Assembly: GCA_035387885.1 (NCBI GenBank)
Contig: DAOOOW010000002.1
Location: 1 to 64,000, forward strand
Origin: DAOOOW01 sp035387885
GTDB lineage: Bacteria > Patescibacteriota > Patescibacteriia > UBA2196
Length of the DNA stretch: 64,000 nt
Direction: 5' to 3'
In this document: positions 40,096-47,677 of the stretch, one piece after another
Layout of the letters: each line of letters opens with the position of its first letter
Numbering within the stretch: the stretch's first letter is position 1
Notes under the pieces: model-generated
Told to the model about the DNA's origin: nothing
Database searches by the model: none
What the model saw: the letters and a program-made list of their open reading frames with translations, nothing else
Translations under genes and position numbers: made by a program

Positions 40096-40362
40096 ATGCC
40101 TCAACAAAAAAATGCTGAAAAATCATTAAGACAGATTAAAAAAAGAACTGCTAAAAACGATAAAATTCGCAATGGTTTAGATATTTTGACTCGTCAACTT
40201 AAAAAAGCTATGGTTCTTAAAGACGCCCCTAAATCTCAAGAATTAGTCAAAAAATTAACCAAAGCTTGGGATAAAGCCGCTCAAAAAAAAGTTTTAAAGA
40301 AAAACACCGCGGCTAGAAAAAAATCCAGAATAATGAAGAAAGTAAATACTTTGAGTAAATAA
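40096..40362 (+). CDS. rpsT: 30S ribosomal protein S20
   Basis: 88 aa, Lys-rich helical bundle: KNAEKSLRQIKKRTAKNDKI at the N-terminus and AAQKKVLKKNTAARKKSRIM near the C-terminus, the segment that contacts 16S rRNA. Length normal. Co-transcribed with the FKBP gene 7 nt downstream. Confidence 0.95.
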   Translation: MPQQKNAEKSLRQIKKRTAKNDKIRNGLDILTRQLKKAMVLKDAPKSQELVKKLTKAWDKAAQKKVLKKNTAARKKSRIMKKVNTLSK

Positions 40363-40369
40363 TATTTTT

Positions 40370-40906
40370 ATGTCTAAAAATCAAGTAATCATTTTATTGA
40401 GTATAATTATTGCTATCTTTTTGGTTGTGGGATATTTTGAGATTGCTAAATGTGATTGCCAAAAAAATTTAGAAAATAATTCGGCTGATGTGACTACGGA
40501 ACAAGAAAATACTATTAATCAAAATCAAGAAATAACTGTTCCGGTTACTGAACCGACTGAACAGTTAAATACAAATTCTATGGAATTACAAAAAGAAATT
40601 TTAAAAGAAGGTACTGGTGATAAACAAATTGCTAATGGCGAAACTGCCGTGGTTCATTATACTGGTTGGCTAACTGACGGCACAAAATTTGATTCTAGTG
40701 TTGATCGAGGTACGCCTTTTGAATTTAAATTGGGTGCTGGGCAAGTTATTACTGGTTGGGATCAAGGAGTTTCGGGTATGAAAGTGGGTGAGAAAAGAAA
40801 ATTAACTATCCCTTATACTTTAGCTTATGGCGAAGCGGGTATTCCTGGCGCCATTCCAGCCAAAGCCACTTTAATTTTTGAAGTGGAATTATTGGGAATT
40901 AAATAA
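40370..40906 (+). CDS. FKBP-type peptidyl-prolyl isomerase, membrane-anchored
   Basis: 178 aa. An N-terminal hydrophobic segment (about 6-22) then CDCQ, which could be a lipobox variant or a simple anchor, then an acidic Thr/Asn/Gln-rich linker (35-70) and one FKBP domain (75-178): AVVHYTGWLTDGTKFDSS, FKLGAGQVITGWDQGVSGMK, TIPYTLAYGE, IPAKATLIFEVELL. Acts on proline-limited folding outside the cytoplasm. Confidence 0.93.
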   Translation: MSKNQVIILLSIIIAIFLVVGYFEIAKCDCQKNLENNSADVTTEQENTINQNQEITVPVTEPTEQLNTNSMELQKEILKEGTGDKQIANGETAVVHYTGWLTDGTKFDSSVDRGTPFEFKLGAGQVITGWDQGVSGMKVGEKRKLTIPYTLAYGEAGIPGAIPAKATLIFEVELLGIK

Positions 40907-40945
40907 TAAATTAATTTTTTGTAATCAAATTACAAATTTAAAAGT

Positions 40946-41407
40946 ATGTCAACTTTTTTTTCACCAGAACAAAACCAAGAAATAAATCGAAAAAATGAAG
41001 AGCAAAGACTTTTGGGATTAGAAAATTTAAGGAATAAAGCCGAAGAATTAGGTTATCAAGAAGTATCTTCGTTTGAAGAATTAGGACTTACACCAAAAGA
41101 ATTAGAACGAGCAAAAGATGGTTATGCAACAAAAGAATTTATACATCTTAAAAAAGACGATGAGATTGAAAGAAAGAAGGGGGGTCTGTTTTTAAAAGCC
41201 AATAGAGCAGGTGGAACACCGGTAAAAGTTGTGGCAATTGTTTATGGTACAGACAATGGAAATAATTATAATATAGCGGCTGATTTATTTTCTCCTGGTT
41301 TTTATGAGGGAATGGGTTGCAATCATGATTTTAATTTTGAAGAGATGGCTGCAAATTTAAAAAATGCTTTAAAGTTAGAACCTTACCCATTATCTTTTGA
41401 AAAATAA
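40946..41407 (+). CDS. Hypothetical protein
   Basis: 153 aa, not recognised, cytoplasmic by appearance. Glu/Lys-rich helical N-terminal 60 residues (NEEQRLLGLENLRNKAEEL) then a beta-rich part with VKVVAIVYGTDNG and a cysteine-containing GCNHDFNFEEM. Single gene between FKBP and a terminator; no homologous motif known to me. Confidence 0.55.
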   Translation: MSTFFSPEQNQEINRKNEEQRLLGLENLRNKAEELGYQEVSSFEELGLTPKELERAKDGYATKEFIHLKKDDEIERKKGGLFLKANRAGGTPVKVVAIVYGTDNGNNYNIAADLFSPGFYEGMGCNHDFNFEEMAANLKNALKLEPYPLSFEK

Positions 41408-41417
41408 TTTTTGAATC

Positions 41418-41445
41418 AAAAACCATTTATTATAGTGGTTTTTTG
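41418..41445 (+). terminator. Terminator after the rpsT-FKBP cluster
   Basis: AAAACCA ... TGGTTTTTT hairpin with internal A/T pairing. Confidence 0.65.
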
Positions 41446-41515
41446 TTTGCTTGTAAAAAGGGGATTTTAAGGGTAAAATGAATTTAAATATACATCGTAA
41501 GATTGCGATATTTTA

Positions 41516-41656
41516 TCCCCTCCTTTTAAAGGAGGGGCTTAAGCCGAAGGCTAAGGGGGTGGTTATAGTATTAAGACAAAATTAATTTTTAATACCATGA
41601 CCGCCCCCTCCGGCTAATCGCCGAGAGACCCCGCCTTTAAAAGGTGGGGATAGGGG
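41516..41656. repeat. Family M long inverted repeat before cca
   Basis: CCCCTCCTTTTAAAGGAGGGG at the left, CCCCGCCTTTAAAAGGTGGGG at the right, and an inner GGGTGGTTATAGTATTAA / TTAATACCATGACCGCCC pair. A related, shorter block is at 48817-48871. Confidence 0.85.
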
Positions 41657-41660
41657 AATT

Positions 41661-43271
41661 ATGCTATCCAAAAATCAATCCAACCTCCAAAAATTTCTGC
41701 AAACTCTAAACCAGAGTGCGGTTTTGGATTGGTCAAAAAAATTAATTAAAGAATATCCCAAGGCTGAAGTCTATTTAGTTGGCGGCGCTGTTAGAGACGC
41801 TCTTTTAGGTGTTAAAGATAATAAAGATTTTGATTTTGTGGTCAGAGGCATATCAATGAAAAATTTAGAAAAATTTTTAGGCCGTTTGGGGTGGGTTGAA
41901 AAATTGGGGCGTAATTTTGGCGTTTTAAAATTTAAACCGAAAAAATTTGCTCAAGATAAAAATTCCAGCCCTATTTTACAAAATAAAAAAGTGCTGGATA
42001 AATTTGAACCATTGGATATCGCTTTGCCTCGCAGTGATTTTGCTTTTAATACTGGTGGCTATAAAGATGTGCAGGTTAAATTTGATAAAGATTTGAATAT
42101 AGAAGAAGATTTACTGCGTCGAGATTTTACCATTAATGCTATTGCCTATAATTTGGTTAAAAAAGAGATTGTTGATCCATATGGTGGTTTGATTGATTTA
42201 AAAAATAAAACCATTCGGGCGGTTGGCCAACCAAAAATTAGATTGCGAGAAGATTATTCCAGAATTTTAAGAGCCATCAGATTGTCTTGCCAATTAAATT
42301 TTGAAATTGAAGAAAAAACACTCACTGCTGTAAAAAAATTAGCAAAAAATTTAAACGCAAAAAATAAAGCAGGGGAGTGGATAACTCCCAGAGAAACCAT
42401 TGCTAAAGAAATTTTGCGTGCTTTTTATTATAACCCCATATGCGCTTTTGATTTATGTGACGAGTTAAATATTTTTAAAGTTTTAATGCCCGAACTTTTA
42501 AAAATGAAAAATTGCACCCAGCCAGCCAATTTTCATTCTGAAGGCGATGTCTGGCAACATACAAAATTGGCCTTGGAGAAATTAGATAGTAAAGAATTTG
42601 TGTTATTTGAAAAAAAGATAGAAAAGTTATTAGTGACAAGTGACAGGCGACAAGTAGAAAAAGAAAAAAGTGATCAGCTGGAATTAATTTTGGCTGTTAT
42701 TTTTCATGATATTGGCAAACCTTATGTAAAGGAAACACCAGAAAAAAATGGCACTGACAGAATTCGTTTTAATGACCATGATAATTTTGGTGCCGATTTA
42801 ACCAAGAGTATTTGTGAACGCTTAACTTTTTCTTCGCCAGAAAAATATGGGGTGGAAATTGATAATATTGTTAAACTTGTTAGAAGGCATATGATGTTAA
42901 TCAATGGTCATCCAAGTCAATTTCGTCCGACCACCATTGAAAAATATTTTTTTTCTGATAATTTTCCAGGTATTAATTTACTTAAATTGGCTTATTTGGA
43001 TTCTTTGGCCACTATCCCCAAGACTGGTAAATTGGAAATGAATTTGGTTGGGGCTTTAATTAAAAGAATTAAAGAGTTACAATCTTTAATGGTGCATAAA
43101 AAAACCAGAGCACAATTACCCGCACCTTTGCTTGATGGGGTTGAGATTATGAGACTGTTAAAAATTAAACCAGGTAAAGAAGTTGGTGAATTAAAAGAAA
43201 AACTTCGCGAAGCGCAATTAATTGGGAAAATAAAAAATAAATCCGAAGCTAAAAAATATTTGCAAAAATAA
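41661..43271 (+). CDS. cca: CCA-adding tRNA nucleotidyltransferase with HD domain
   Basis: 536 aa class II nucleotidyltransferase. VYLVGGAVRDALLG (about 36-49) and DFDFVVRG form the catalytic site, LLRRDFTINAIAYNL and LREDYSRILRAIRLSCQLNF the ATP/CTP template region; an HD phosphohydrolase part has IFHDIGKP and NDHDNFG, about residues 350-375. It adds or repairs CCA on tRNAs, needed because Leu, Glu, Phe and Asp tRNAs here lack encoded CCA. A short ACAAGTGACAGGCGACAAGT run before the HD motif looks like a microsatellite insert. Confidence 0.94.
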   Translation: MLSKNQSNLQKFLQTLNQSAVLDWSKKLIKEYPKAEVYLVGGAVRDALLGVKDNKDFDFVVRGISMKNLEKFLGRLGWVEKLGRNFGVLKFKPKKFAQDKNSSPILQNKKVLDKFEPLDIALPRSDFAFNTGGYKDVQVKFDKDLNIEEDLLRRDFTINAIAYNLVKKEIVDPYGGLIDLKNKTIRAVGQPKIRLREDYSRILRAIRLSCQLNFEIEEKTLTAVKKLAKNLNAKNKAGEWITPRETIAKEILRAFYYNPICAFDLCDELNIFKVLMPELLKMKNCTQPANFHSEGDVWQHTKLALEKLDSKEFVLFEKKIEKLLVTSDRRQVEKEKSDQLELILAVIFHDIGKPYVKETPEKNGTDRIRFNDHDNFGADLTKSICERLTFSSPEKYGVEIDNIVKLVRRHMMLINGHPSQFRPTTIEKYFFSDNFPGINLLKLAYLDSLATIPKTGKLEMNLVGALIKRIKELQSLMVHKKTRAQLPAPLLDGVEIMRLLKIKPGKEVGELKEKLREAQLIGKIKNKSEAKKYLQK

Positions 43272-43275
43272 AAAG

Positions 43276-43302
43276 TCTCCCGTCATCTGACGGGAGATTT
43301 TT
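43276..43302. terminator. Bidirectional terminator between cca and the minus-strand gene
   Basis: TCTCCCGTCA/TGACGGGAGA with 2-nt loop and T-run; A-run on the other side serves the minus strand. Confidence 0.85.
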
Positions 43303-43308
43303 GGTCAG

Positions 43309-43575
43309 TCAAAAATCAAGGTTTGTCATCTCTGATCGTCTGTTTGTTAAACAATGATTGTTTAACAAACTATCTTGCCGTCTAAGCAAGGCTATTGTAG
43401 GGCCTTTATCCGCAGTGGTTTCGACTTCATAAGTCTTTTCACTTATTGAAGTTCCCAAAGTCTCGATTTTTGTTTTAATTTTTTCAGGTTTTTTCGAACA
43501 GTAACATTTCGCTTGCCCTGGTGTTATAATGACTACCGCCACTAACCATTTGTGGAGAGGTTTTCTTTACGCCAT
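43309..43575 (-). pseudogene. Small protein interrupted by an in-frame stop at codon 3
   Basis: On the minus strand AGGAGG (43589-43584) is followed 8 nt later by ATG (43575) GCG TAA, and the same frame then runs on for 85 codons: RKPLHKWLVAVVIITPGQAK and so on. The N-terminus looks like a short signal or membrane segment followed by CYCSKKPEKIK. Either a nonsense mutation has hit codon 3, or translation restarts at a GTG (43542). The product is not recognised. Confidence 0.55.
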
Positions 43576-43682
43576 CGTGTGGGCCTCCTATTTTTTTTCT
43601 AAAACAAACTAGTTATTTTATTAATTTTTATTTTTTTTAAAATTACTTCTAATTATTTCACTTTTTTTAAAAAATGTCAAAT

Positions 43683-43712
43683 AAAAAAATCTCCCGTTTA
43701 CAGACGGGAGAG
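43683..43712 (-). terminator. Terminator of the minus-strand gene at 43723
   Basis: CTCCCGT/ACGGGAG hairpin with a T-run on the minus strand. Confidence 0.8.
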
Positions 43713-43722
43713 ATAGTTGATT

Positions 43723-44022
43723 TTAACCAAGTTTGGTACATGTGATAATCACACCCTTAAGATGTGGCAATTGACGATGAAAATGTCTTTTGAGATTAGT
43801 TTGAGTTGGACCTCTTTTTGAACCAGCAAAAGGCATTCTGTGAATTTGGGCGCTTGGTAGATTATCACCGTCAATTGGTTTAGCTGATTCACCATACTCC
43901 AAATTGTGCATTTTTTCTTCAATAAGCTGTTGACTGAGAGAATAAAAAATTTCTATTTGTTTTTTTGTCCAATGAACGATCAATACAAACCATTCTGCTG
44001 ATGTGTATTTTTTCTTTTGCAT
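43723..44022 (-). CDS. Hypothetical small basic protein
   Basis: 99 aa, not recognised. MQKKKYTSAEWFVLIVHWTK and a helical EIFYSLSQQLIEEKMHNLEYGE, then a basic tail with KRHFHRQLPHLKG. GGAGG lies 4 nt before the ATG, as at prs. Flanked by its own hairpin terminator. No membrane helix beyond a weak stretch at 10-18. Confidence 0.6.
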   Translation of the reverse strand: MQKKKYTSAEWFVLIVHWTKKQIEIFYSLSQQLIEEKMHNLEYGESAKPIDGDNLPSAQIHRMPFAGSKRGPTQTNLKRHFHRQLPHLKGVIITCTKLG

Positions 44023-44095
44023 TTTACCTCCAAAATTATTAGATTTTTATTAAAGTGATAAATTAAGCCTAATATTTTAATTAAAAAAGTCAAAT

Positions 44096-44271
44096 AAAAA
44101 ATAAAAAGCCCGACCAATTTAGGGCTTCAAGAGGGGGGAAGGTTCCTTGGAGGTTGAACTAAGCTGGCCGGGCAAAATAGAGCCGGTTATCCTTGGAATA
44201 AGTGCCGAGTGTGGAAATTAATTTCCAAGAATAAGCCGGCTTTTGTTGTCTGAATTGATTTGTGTGTTTAT
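44096..44271 (-). ncRNA. Candidate small structured RNA
   Basis: No open frame. On the minus strand a near-consensus promoter drives a transcript of about 175 nt that folds as two hairpins: AGCCGGCTTATTCTTGGAA pairs with TTCCAAGGATAACCGGCT, then a second long stem GCCCGGCCA / TGGTCGGGC ends the RNA and runs into TTTTTATTTTTT. The outer G-U pair in the second stem favours the minus over the plus strand. It does not show the SRP or 6S consensus I know. Function unknown. Confidence 0.65.
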
Positions 44272-44277
44272 ATTTAT

Positions 44278-44306
44278 ATAATAATAAACTGAATAAAAAA
44301 TGTCAA
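44278..44306 (-). promoter_or_regulatory. Promoter of the sRNA candidate
   Basis: TTGACA (44306-44301), 17-nt spacer, TATTAT (44283-44278). Confidence 0.8.
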
Positions 44307-44327
44307 GAGTCATTTAAGGAGTGCTTA

Positions 44328-44356
44328 TTCCCAAAATATTTTTTAAATGTTAAGAT
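44328..44356 (+). promoter_or_regulatory. Leaderless-type promoter of gatC
   Basis: TTCCCA (44328-44333), 17-nt spacer, TAAGAT (44351-44356), 6 nt, ATG 44363. Confidence 0.65.
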
Positions 44357-44362
44357 ATATTT

Positions 44363-44668
44363 ATGTTAATCAAAGAAGAAGTTCAACATATTGCCGATTT
44401 GGCCAGAATCGAACTGACTAATCAGGAAACAGAAAAATATCAAGAGCAACTTGGTCATATTTTAGATTATATGGAAAAATTAAAAGAAGTTGATATTGCT
44501 AGTGTTACCGTTTCTGATAGTGGCACAAATGATTTAGAAAATATTTGGCGAGAAGATGCAATTAAAACACAAGATGCAATTAACAACAGTCAAGAAAATG
44601 AAACTAATTTAATTGACATGGCGCCAAGTGTGGAAAATCGGCAAGTGAAAGTAAAATCAGTATTTTAA
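44363..44668 (+). CDS. gatC: Aspartyl/glutamyl-tRNA amidotransferase subunit C
   Basis: 101 aa. EVQHIADLARIELTNQETEKY and LGHILDYMEKLKEVDI are the family core, MAPSVENRQVKVKSVF the C-terminal belt that wraps GatA. Needed to make Gln-tRNA and/or Asn-tRNA by transamidation. gatA follows after a repeat; gatB is not in the window. Confidence 0.93.
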   Translation: MLIKEEVQHIADLARIELTNQETEKYQEQLGHILDYMEKLKEVDIASVTVSDSGTNDLENIWREDAIKTQDAINNSQENETNLIDMAPSVENRQVKVKSVF

Positions 44669-44698
44669 TTTTTTGTTTTTATTTTATTTTTATAAACA

Positions 44699-44749
44699 CG
44701 GGATCCCTCGACTTAGGCCTCGCTTTGTTCGGCCTTCGCTCGGGATGAT
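44699..44749. repeat. Family A composite repeat before gatA
   Basis: GGGATCCCTCGACTTAGGCC ... GGCCTTCGCTCGGGATGAT; ends 11 nt before the gatA ATG. Confidence 0.75.
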
Positions 44750-44760
44750 AACTTTCAAAG

Positions 44761-46200
44761 ATGATTAAAGAATTACATCAAAAACTTATTAATAAAGAAA
44801 TATCCGCAGTGGAACTCACTCGCGATTATTTAGCGCGCGCAGAAGCCAAAAACTCTGAACTTAATGCTTTTATCACAATAGTTAGTGATTCTGCTTTAAG
44901 ACAAGCAGTGGCAGTTGATAGAAAAATAAAAAATAATGAAGAAATTTCGTTAATTGCTGGCCTGCCTTGTAGTATTAAAGATGTCATTATGACAGAGGGT
45001 ATTAGGACTACAGCTGCATCTAAAATTTTAGAAAATTATATTGCTTCTTATGACGCCACGTCTGTTGGCAAAATAAAAAATGCTAAGGCTGTAATTTTGG
45101 GTAAAAATAATTGCGATGAATTTGCCATGGGCGGCTCTAATGAAAATTCTGGTTTTGGTCCAGTTAAAAATCCACTTGATTTAGAACGCGTGCCAGGTGG
45201 ATCTTCTGGTGGCTCTGCAGTAAGTGTGGCTGCGGATTTAGCAGTTTATGCTCTAGGCACAGATACTGGTGGTTCAGTGCGCCAACCAGCGGCTTTTTGT
45301 GGAGTGGTTGGTCTGAAACCAACTTATGGGGCAGTTTCACGTCATGGTTTAATTGCTATGGCTTCATCATTAGACCAAATTGGACCATTAACAAAAAATA
45401 TTGAAGACGCCAAAATTATTTTTGATATAATTAAAGGCAAAGATAAATTTGACTCAACGAGTCAAGAATTTCCAATTTCCAACCAGCCTACCGGACGGAC
45501 AGGTTTCCAATTTCCAATAAATTTTAAAAAATTAAAAATCGGCATTCCTAAAGAATATTTTGTTAAAGGCATTGACACTGAAGTGGAATCCGCGGTGCGT
45601 GAAGTAATAAAAAAAGCAGAAGCATTGGGCGCGGAAATTGTGGAAGTTAGTTTGCCATATACTGAATATGCGCTGGCTGTTTATTATATTATCCAACCTG
45701 CAGAAGCCAGCGCCAATTTAGCGCGCTTTGATGGCATTCGTTATGGCAAGCGAGCTGAGGCGACTGAAAATTTAATTGAAGTTTATAAAAAAACTCGCGC
45801 GGAATTTTTAGGTGAAGAAGTTAAAAGAAGAATAATGCTCGGCACTTACACTTTATCGGCTGGATATTTTGACGCTTATTATAAAAAAGCCAACGCAGTT
45901 AGAAAATTAATTAAGCAAGATTTTACTAATGTGTTTGAAAGCGTTGATTTATTAATTACTCCAACCACACCTACCTCTGCTTTTAAATTAGGTGAAAAAA
46001 CTAGCGATCCATTAACAATGTATTTGGAAGATATTTTTACAGTACCGATTAATTTAGCTGGTTTACCGGCCATGTCCATGCCAGCCGGCCAAACAAAATC
46101 CGGTTTGCCCATTGGGGTACAATTAATTGCCCCATGGTTTGGGGAAGATGTTTTGTTTGAGGTGGGGGAGGAGTTAGAAAGAGTAATCCGTAATATGTAA
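44761..46200 (+). CDS. gatA: Aspartyl/glutamyl-tRNA amidotransferase subunit A
   Basis: 479-aa amidase-signature enzyme that supplies ammonia to GatB. Catalytic Lys in CSIKDVIMTEG (about 71-81), cis-Ser and nucleophile Ser in GGSSGGSAVSVAADL (about 145-159) and TDTGGSVRQPAAFCG. An insert of about 18 residues around 236-255, with FPISNQPTGRTGFQFPI, comes from a TTTCCAATTTCC microsatellite interrupted by CCTACCGGACGGACAGG. The last codons sit at the start of a TAATCCGTAAT repeat. Confidence 0.95.
   Translation: MIKELHQKLINKEISAVELTRDYLARAEAKNSELNAFITIVSDSALRQAVAVDRKIKNNEEISLIAGLPCSIKDVIMTEGIRTTAASKILENYIASYDATSVGKIKNAKAVILGKNNCDEFAMGGSNENSGFGPVKNPLDLERVPGGSSGGSAVSVAADLAVYALGTDTGGSVRQPAAFCGVVGLKPTYGAVSRHGLIAMASSLDQIGPLTKNIEDAKIIFDIIKGKDKFDSTSQEFPISNQPTGRTGFQFPINFKKLKIGIPKEYFVKGIDTEVESAVREVIKKAEALGAEIVEVSLPYTEYALAVYYIIQPAEASANLARFDGIRYGKRAEATENLIEVYKKTRAEFLGEEVKRRIMLGTYTLSAGYFDAYYKKANAVRKLIKQDFTNVFESVDLLITPTTPTSAFKLGEKTSDPLTMYLEDIFTVPINLAGLPAMSMPAGQTKSGLPIGVQLIAPWFGEDVLFEVGEELERVIRNM
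45466..45530. repeat. Microsatellite insert in gatA
   Basis: AATTTCCAATTTCCAA words flanking a family F-like CCTACCGGACGG; in frame. Confidence 0.65.
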
Positions 46201-46275
46201 TCCGTAATCTGTAAAAGGAATAAATTGATTTAAAAATTTTATTACCAATTACTAATTACCAATTACAAATTACTT
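46183..46275. repeat. Family L ATTAC microsatellite after gatA
   Basis: GTAATCCGTAATATGTAATC followed by CAATTACTAATTACCAATTA. Overlaps the last gatA codons. Same words occur in frame in the GT4 gene and pheT. Confidence 0.6.
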
Positions 46276-46336
46276 TTTGTTGTTTTATTGCCAAATTTTA
46301 TATTTATGATAGAATAATTCTAGTTTTTTATTGGGC

Positions 46337-46678
46337 GGAGCGGTAGTTCAGTTGGTTAGAACGCTGCCCTGTCATGGCATGAGGGTTGAAATCTGCCCCA
46401 AGGCAGATTTCAACGGTTCAAGTCCCGTCGTAATATTTTATTTTATTTTTACATTTTAATAAATGGTTCCCCAAACGGAGCGGTAGTTCAGTTGGTTAGA
46501 ACGCTGCCCTGTCACGGCAGAGGTCACGGGTTCGAGTCCCGTCCGCTCCGTTTGGCGAATAATAAAAGTAAGATGAAATATTATAAAAAACTGTCATGGC
46601 ATGAGGGTTGAAATCTGCCCCAAGGCAGATTTCAACGGTTCAAGTCCCTGCCTACCGGCAGGCAGACCGTCCGCTCCG
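46337..46678 (+). other. Outer, duplicated tRNA-Asp pieces surrounding the working tRNA-Asp
   Basis: Left piece 46337-46428: GGAGCGG through D arm, anticodon arm with CTGTCAT loop, a GTTGAAATCTGCC/GGCAGATTTCAAC palindrome with loop CCAA, and a T arm. Right piece 46591-46678: from the anticodon loop through the same palindrome and T arm to CCGCTCC, carrying an extra CTGCCTACCGGCAGGCAG. About 58 nt are shared by both. The flanks of the inner tRNA pair: 46431-46451 with 46563-46583, 21 consecutive pairs of which three are G-U on the plus strand, and CCAAAC with GTTTGG adjoining the acceptor. Confidence 0.7.
46477..46550 (+). tRNA. tRNA-Asp (anticodon GUC)
   Basis: GGAGCGG/CCGCTCC acceptor, loop CTGTCAC in stem CTGCC/GGCAG, ACGGGTTCGAGTCCCGT T arm, discriminator G. 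CCA not encoded. The acceptor helix continues outward by CCAAAC/GTTTGG (46471-46476 and 46550-46555; G46550 doubles as discriminator). Confidence 0.94.
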
Positions 46679-46707
46679 TTTAAAAAAGAATTTTTTAATC
46701 TAAAAAC

Positions 46708-47409
46708 ATGCCAGAAATAAACCCAGAAAGAAAAAAAGATGAATTTTGGAAAAGACATTTTGAGTATTATGATTTTTTCCAACAGCAGTTTTCCTGGTAT
46801 CAACAAACAATCAAATTTCACCTCGCGCAGATGGAAGGGTGTGAAAGAATATTGGATACGGGGGCAGGTAGTGGCAATTTAACAAAAGAATTATTAGAAA
46901 AATCCCATAGAGTTGTCGCAATAGATAGTGAAAAATATGCTTTGGAGCAATTAAGAGAAAAAACTAAAGAAATCGGAAAAAACCTGGAAATTGTAACTAA
47001 CGATGTTTGCCAGATGGGTTTTGCAGATAATTCATTTGATGGTGTTACTTCAATGTTTCTATTGCCATTTATAAAAGATGCAGAAGCATATTTAAGAGAA
47101 GTATATAGAATACTAAAGAATGGTGGTAAATTTTCTATTTCAGCCTGGGCACCAGAGCCAGATATTTTTAAAAGAATAAAAGAAAAAATTGAAGAGGAAT
47201 TGACACAGAAAAATATTCTTCCGCAAAAACAATTAATGTGGGAAGAATTTTTAAAAACTAGTGCTATAAATGCCACCAATGTCAAAGAAAGTGGTTTAAC
47301 GAAAGATAAAATTTTAGGAATGTTAAAAACTTTAAAATTTGTGGATAGCCAAGAATTTGTAGATGTAGCTTATGAAAAATACGCTTATTTTATAACTTGT
47401 AATAAATAA
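46708..47409 (+). CDS. Class I SAM-dependent methyltransferase
   Basis: 233 aa. Motif I ILDTGAGSGNLTKELLEKSH (about 49-68), acidic VVAIDSEKYAL, NDVCQMGFADNSFDGVTSMF and YRILKNGGKFSISAW fit the UbiE/Methyltransf_11 type. An N-terminal helical lid (FWKRHFEYYDFFQQQFSWYQ) covers the site. Substrate unknown; small molecule or lipid is more likely than RNA. Confidence 0.85.
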   Translation: MPEINPERKKDEFWKRHFEYYDFFQQQFSWYQQTIKFHLAQMEGCERILDTGAGSGNLTKELLEKSHRVVAIDSEKYALEQLREKTKEIGKNLEIVTNDVCQMGFADNSFDGVTSMFLLPFIKDAEAYLREVYRILKNGGKFSISAWAPEPDIFKRIKEKIEEELTQKNILPQKQLMWEEFLKTSAINATNVKESGLTKDKILGMLKTLKFVDSQEFVDVAYEKYAYFITCNK

Positions 47410-47416
47410 AACCAAA

Positions 47417-47635
47417 ATGCTTAATAAAAATTTAAATTTAAAATATTTATTTACCAATATTTCTGTAGTCTTTGGTGTGGTTTTGGTCTAGCGAGGAATC
47501 TGGTATATTTTGGATGAACTTGATAAATGGCTTTTTGGCGGTAGTTATTTTTGGACAGCTTTAGTTGGTATAATTATTGGTTTATTGATTTTGTATTTTC
47601 CCGACAGAGATTTAAAAGAAATTGGCAAATTATAA
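47417..47635 (+). pseudogene. Small membrane protein with an in-frame TAG
   Basis: MLNKNLNLKYLFTNISVVFG then VVLV, TAG (47489-47491), then in the same frame RGIWYILDELDKWLFGGSYF and a second helix VGIIIGLLILYF ending at TAA 47635. Changing TAG to TGG would restore a 72-aa protein with two helices. TAA, TAG and TGA all end genes elsewhere in the window, so recoding is unlikely. Either a recent nonsense mutation or a sequence error. Confidence 0.6.
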
Positions 47636-47677
47636 TAAAAATAAAATTTTTAATTTTGTCTATCACAACCGACCTAT

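Noticed and set aside
44096..44271. SRP (4.5S) or 6S RNA
   Set aside because: The GGAAGG/AGCAG apical motif of SRP RNA and the single long rod with central bubble of 6S RNA are not seen; two separate hairpins instead.
46369..46649. Direct repeats with identical palindromes resembling a two-repeat CRISPR array
   Set aside because: The repeated 58 nt is tRNA-Asp sequence and the spacer holds a functional tRNA; no further repeats and no cas genes.
46818..47285. 155-codon minus-strand open frame opposite the methyltransferase
   Set aside because: Fully overlaps a gene with clear SAM motifs; composition is that of a shadow frame, no Shine-Dalgarno site.
43567..47491. Stop-codon recoding (TAA or TAG read as sense)
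   Set aside because: TAA, TAG and TGA all end well-conserved genes in this window (for example rbfA ends in TAG, the RluA-type gene in TGA); single-site mutations or errors are simpler.
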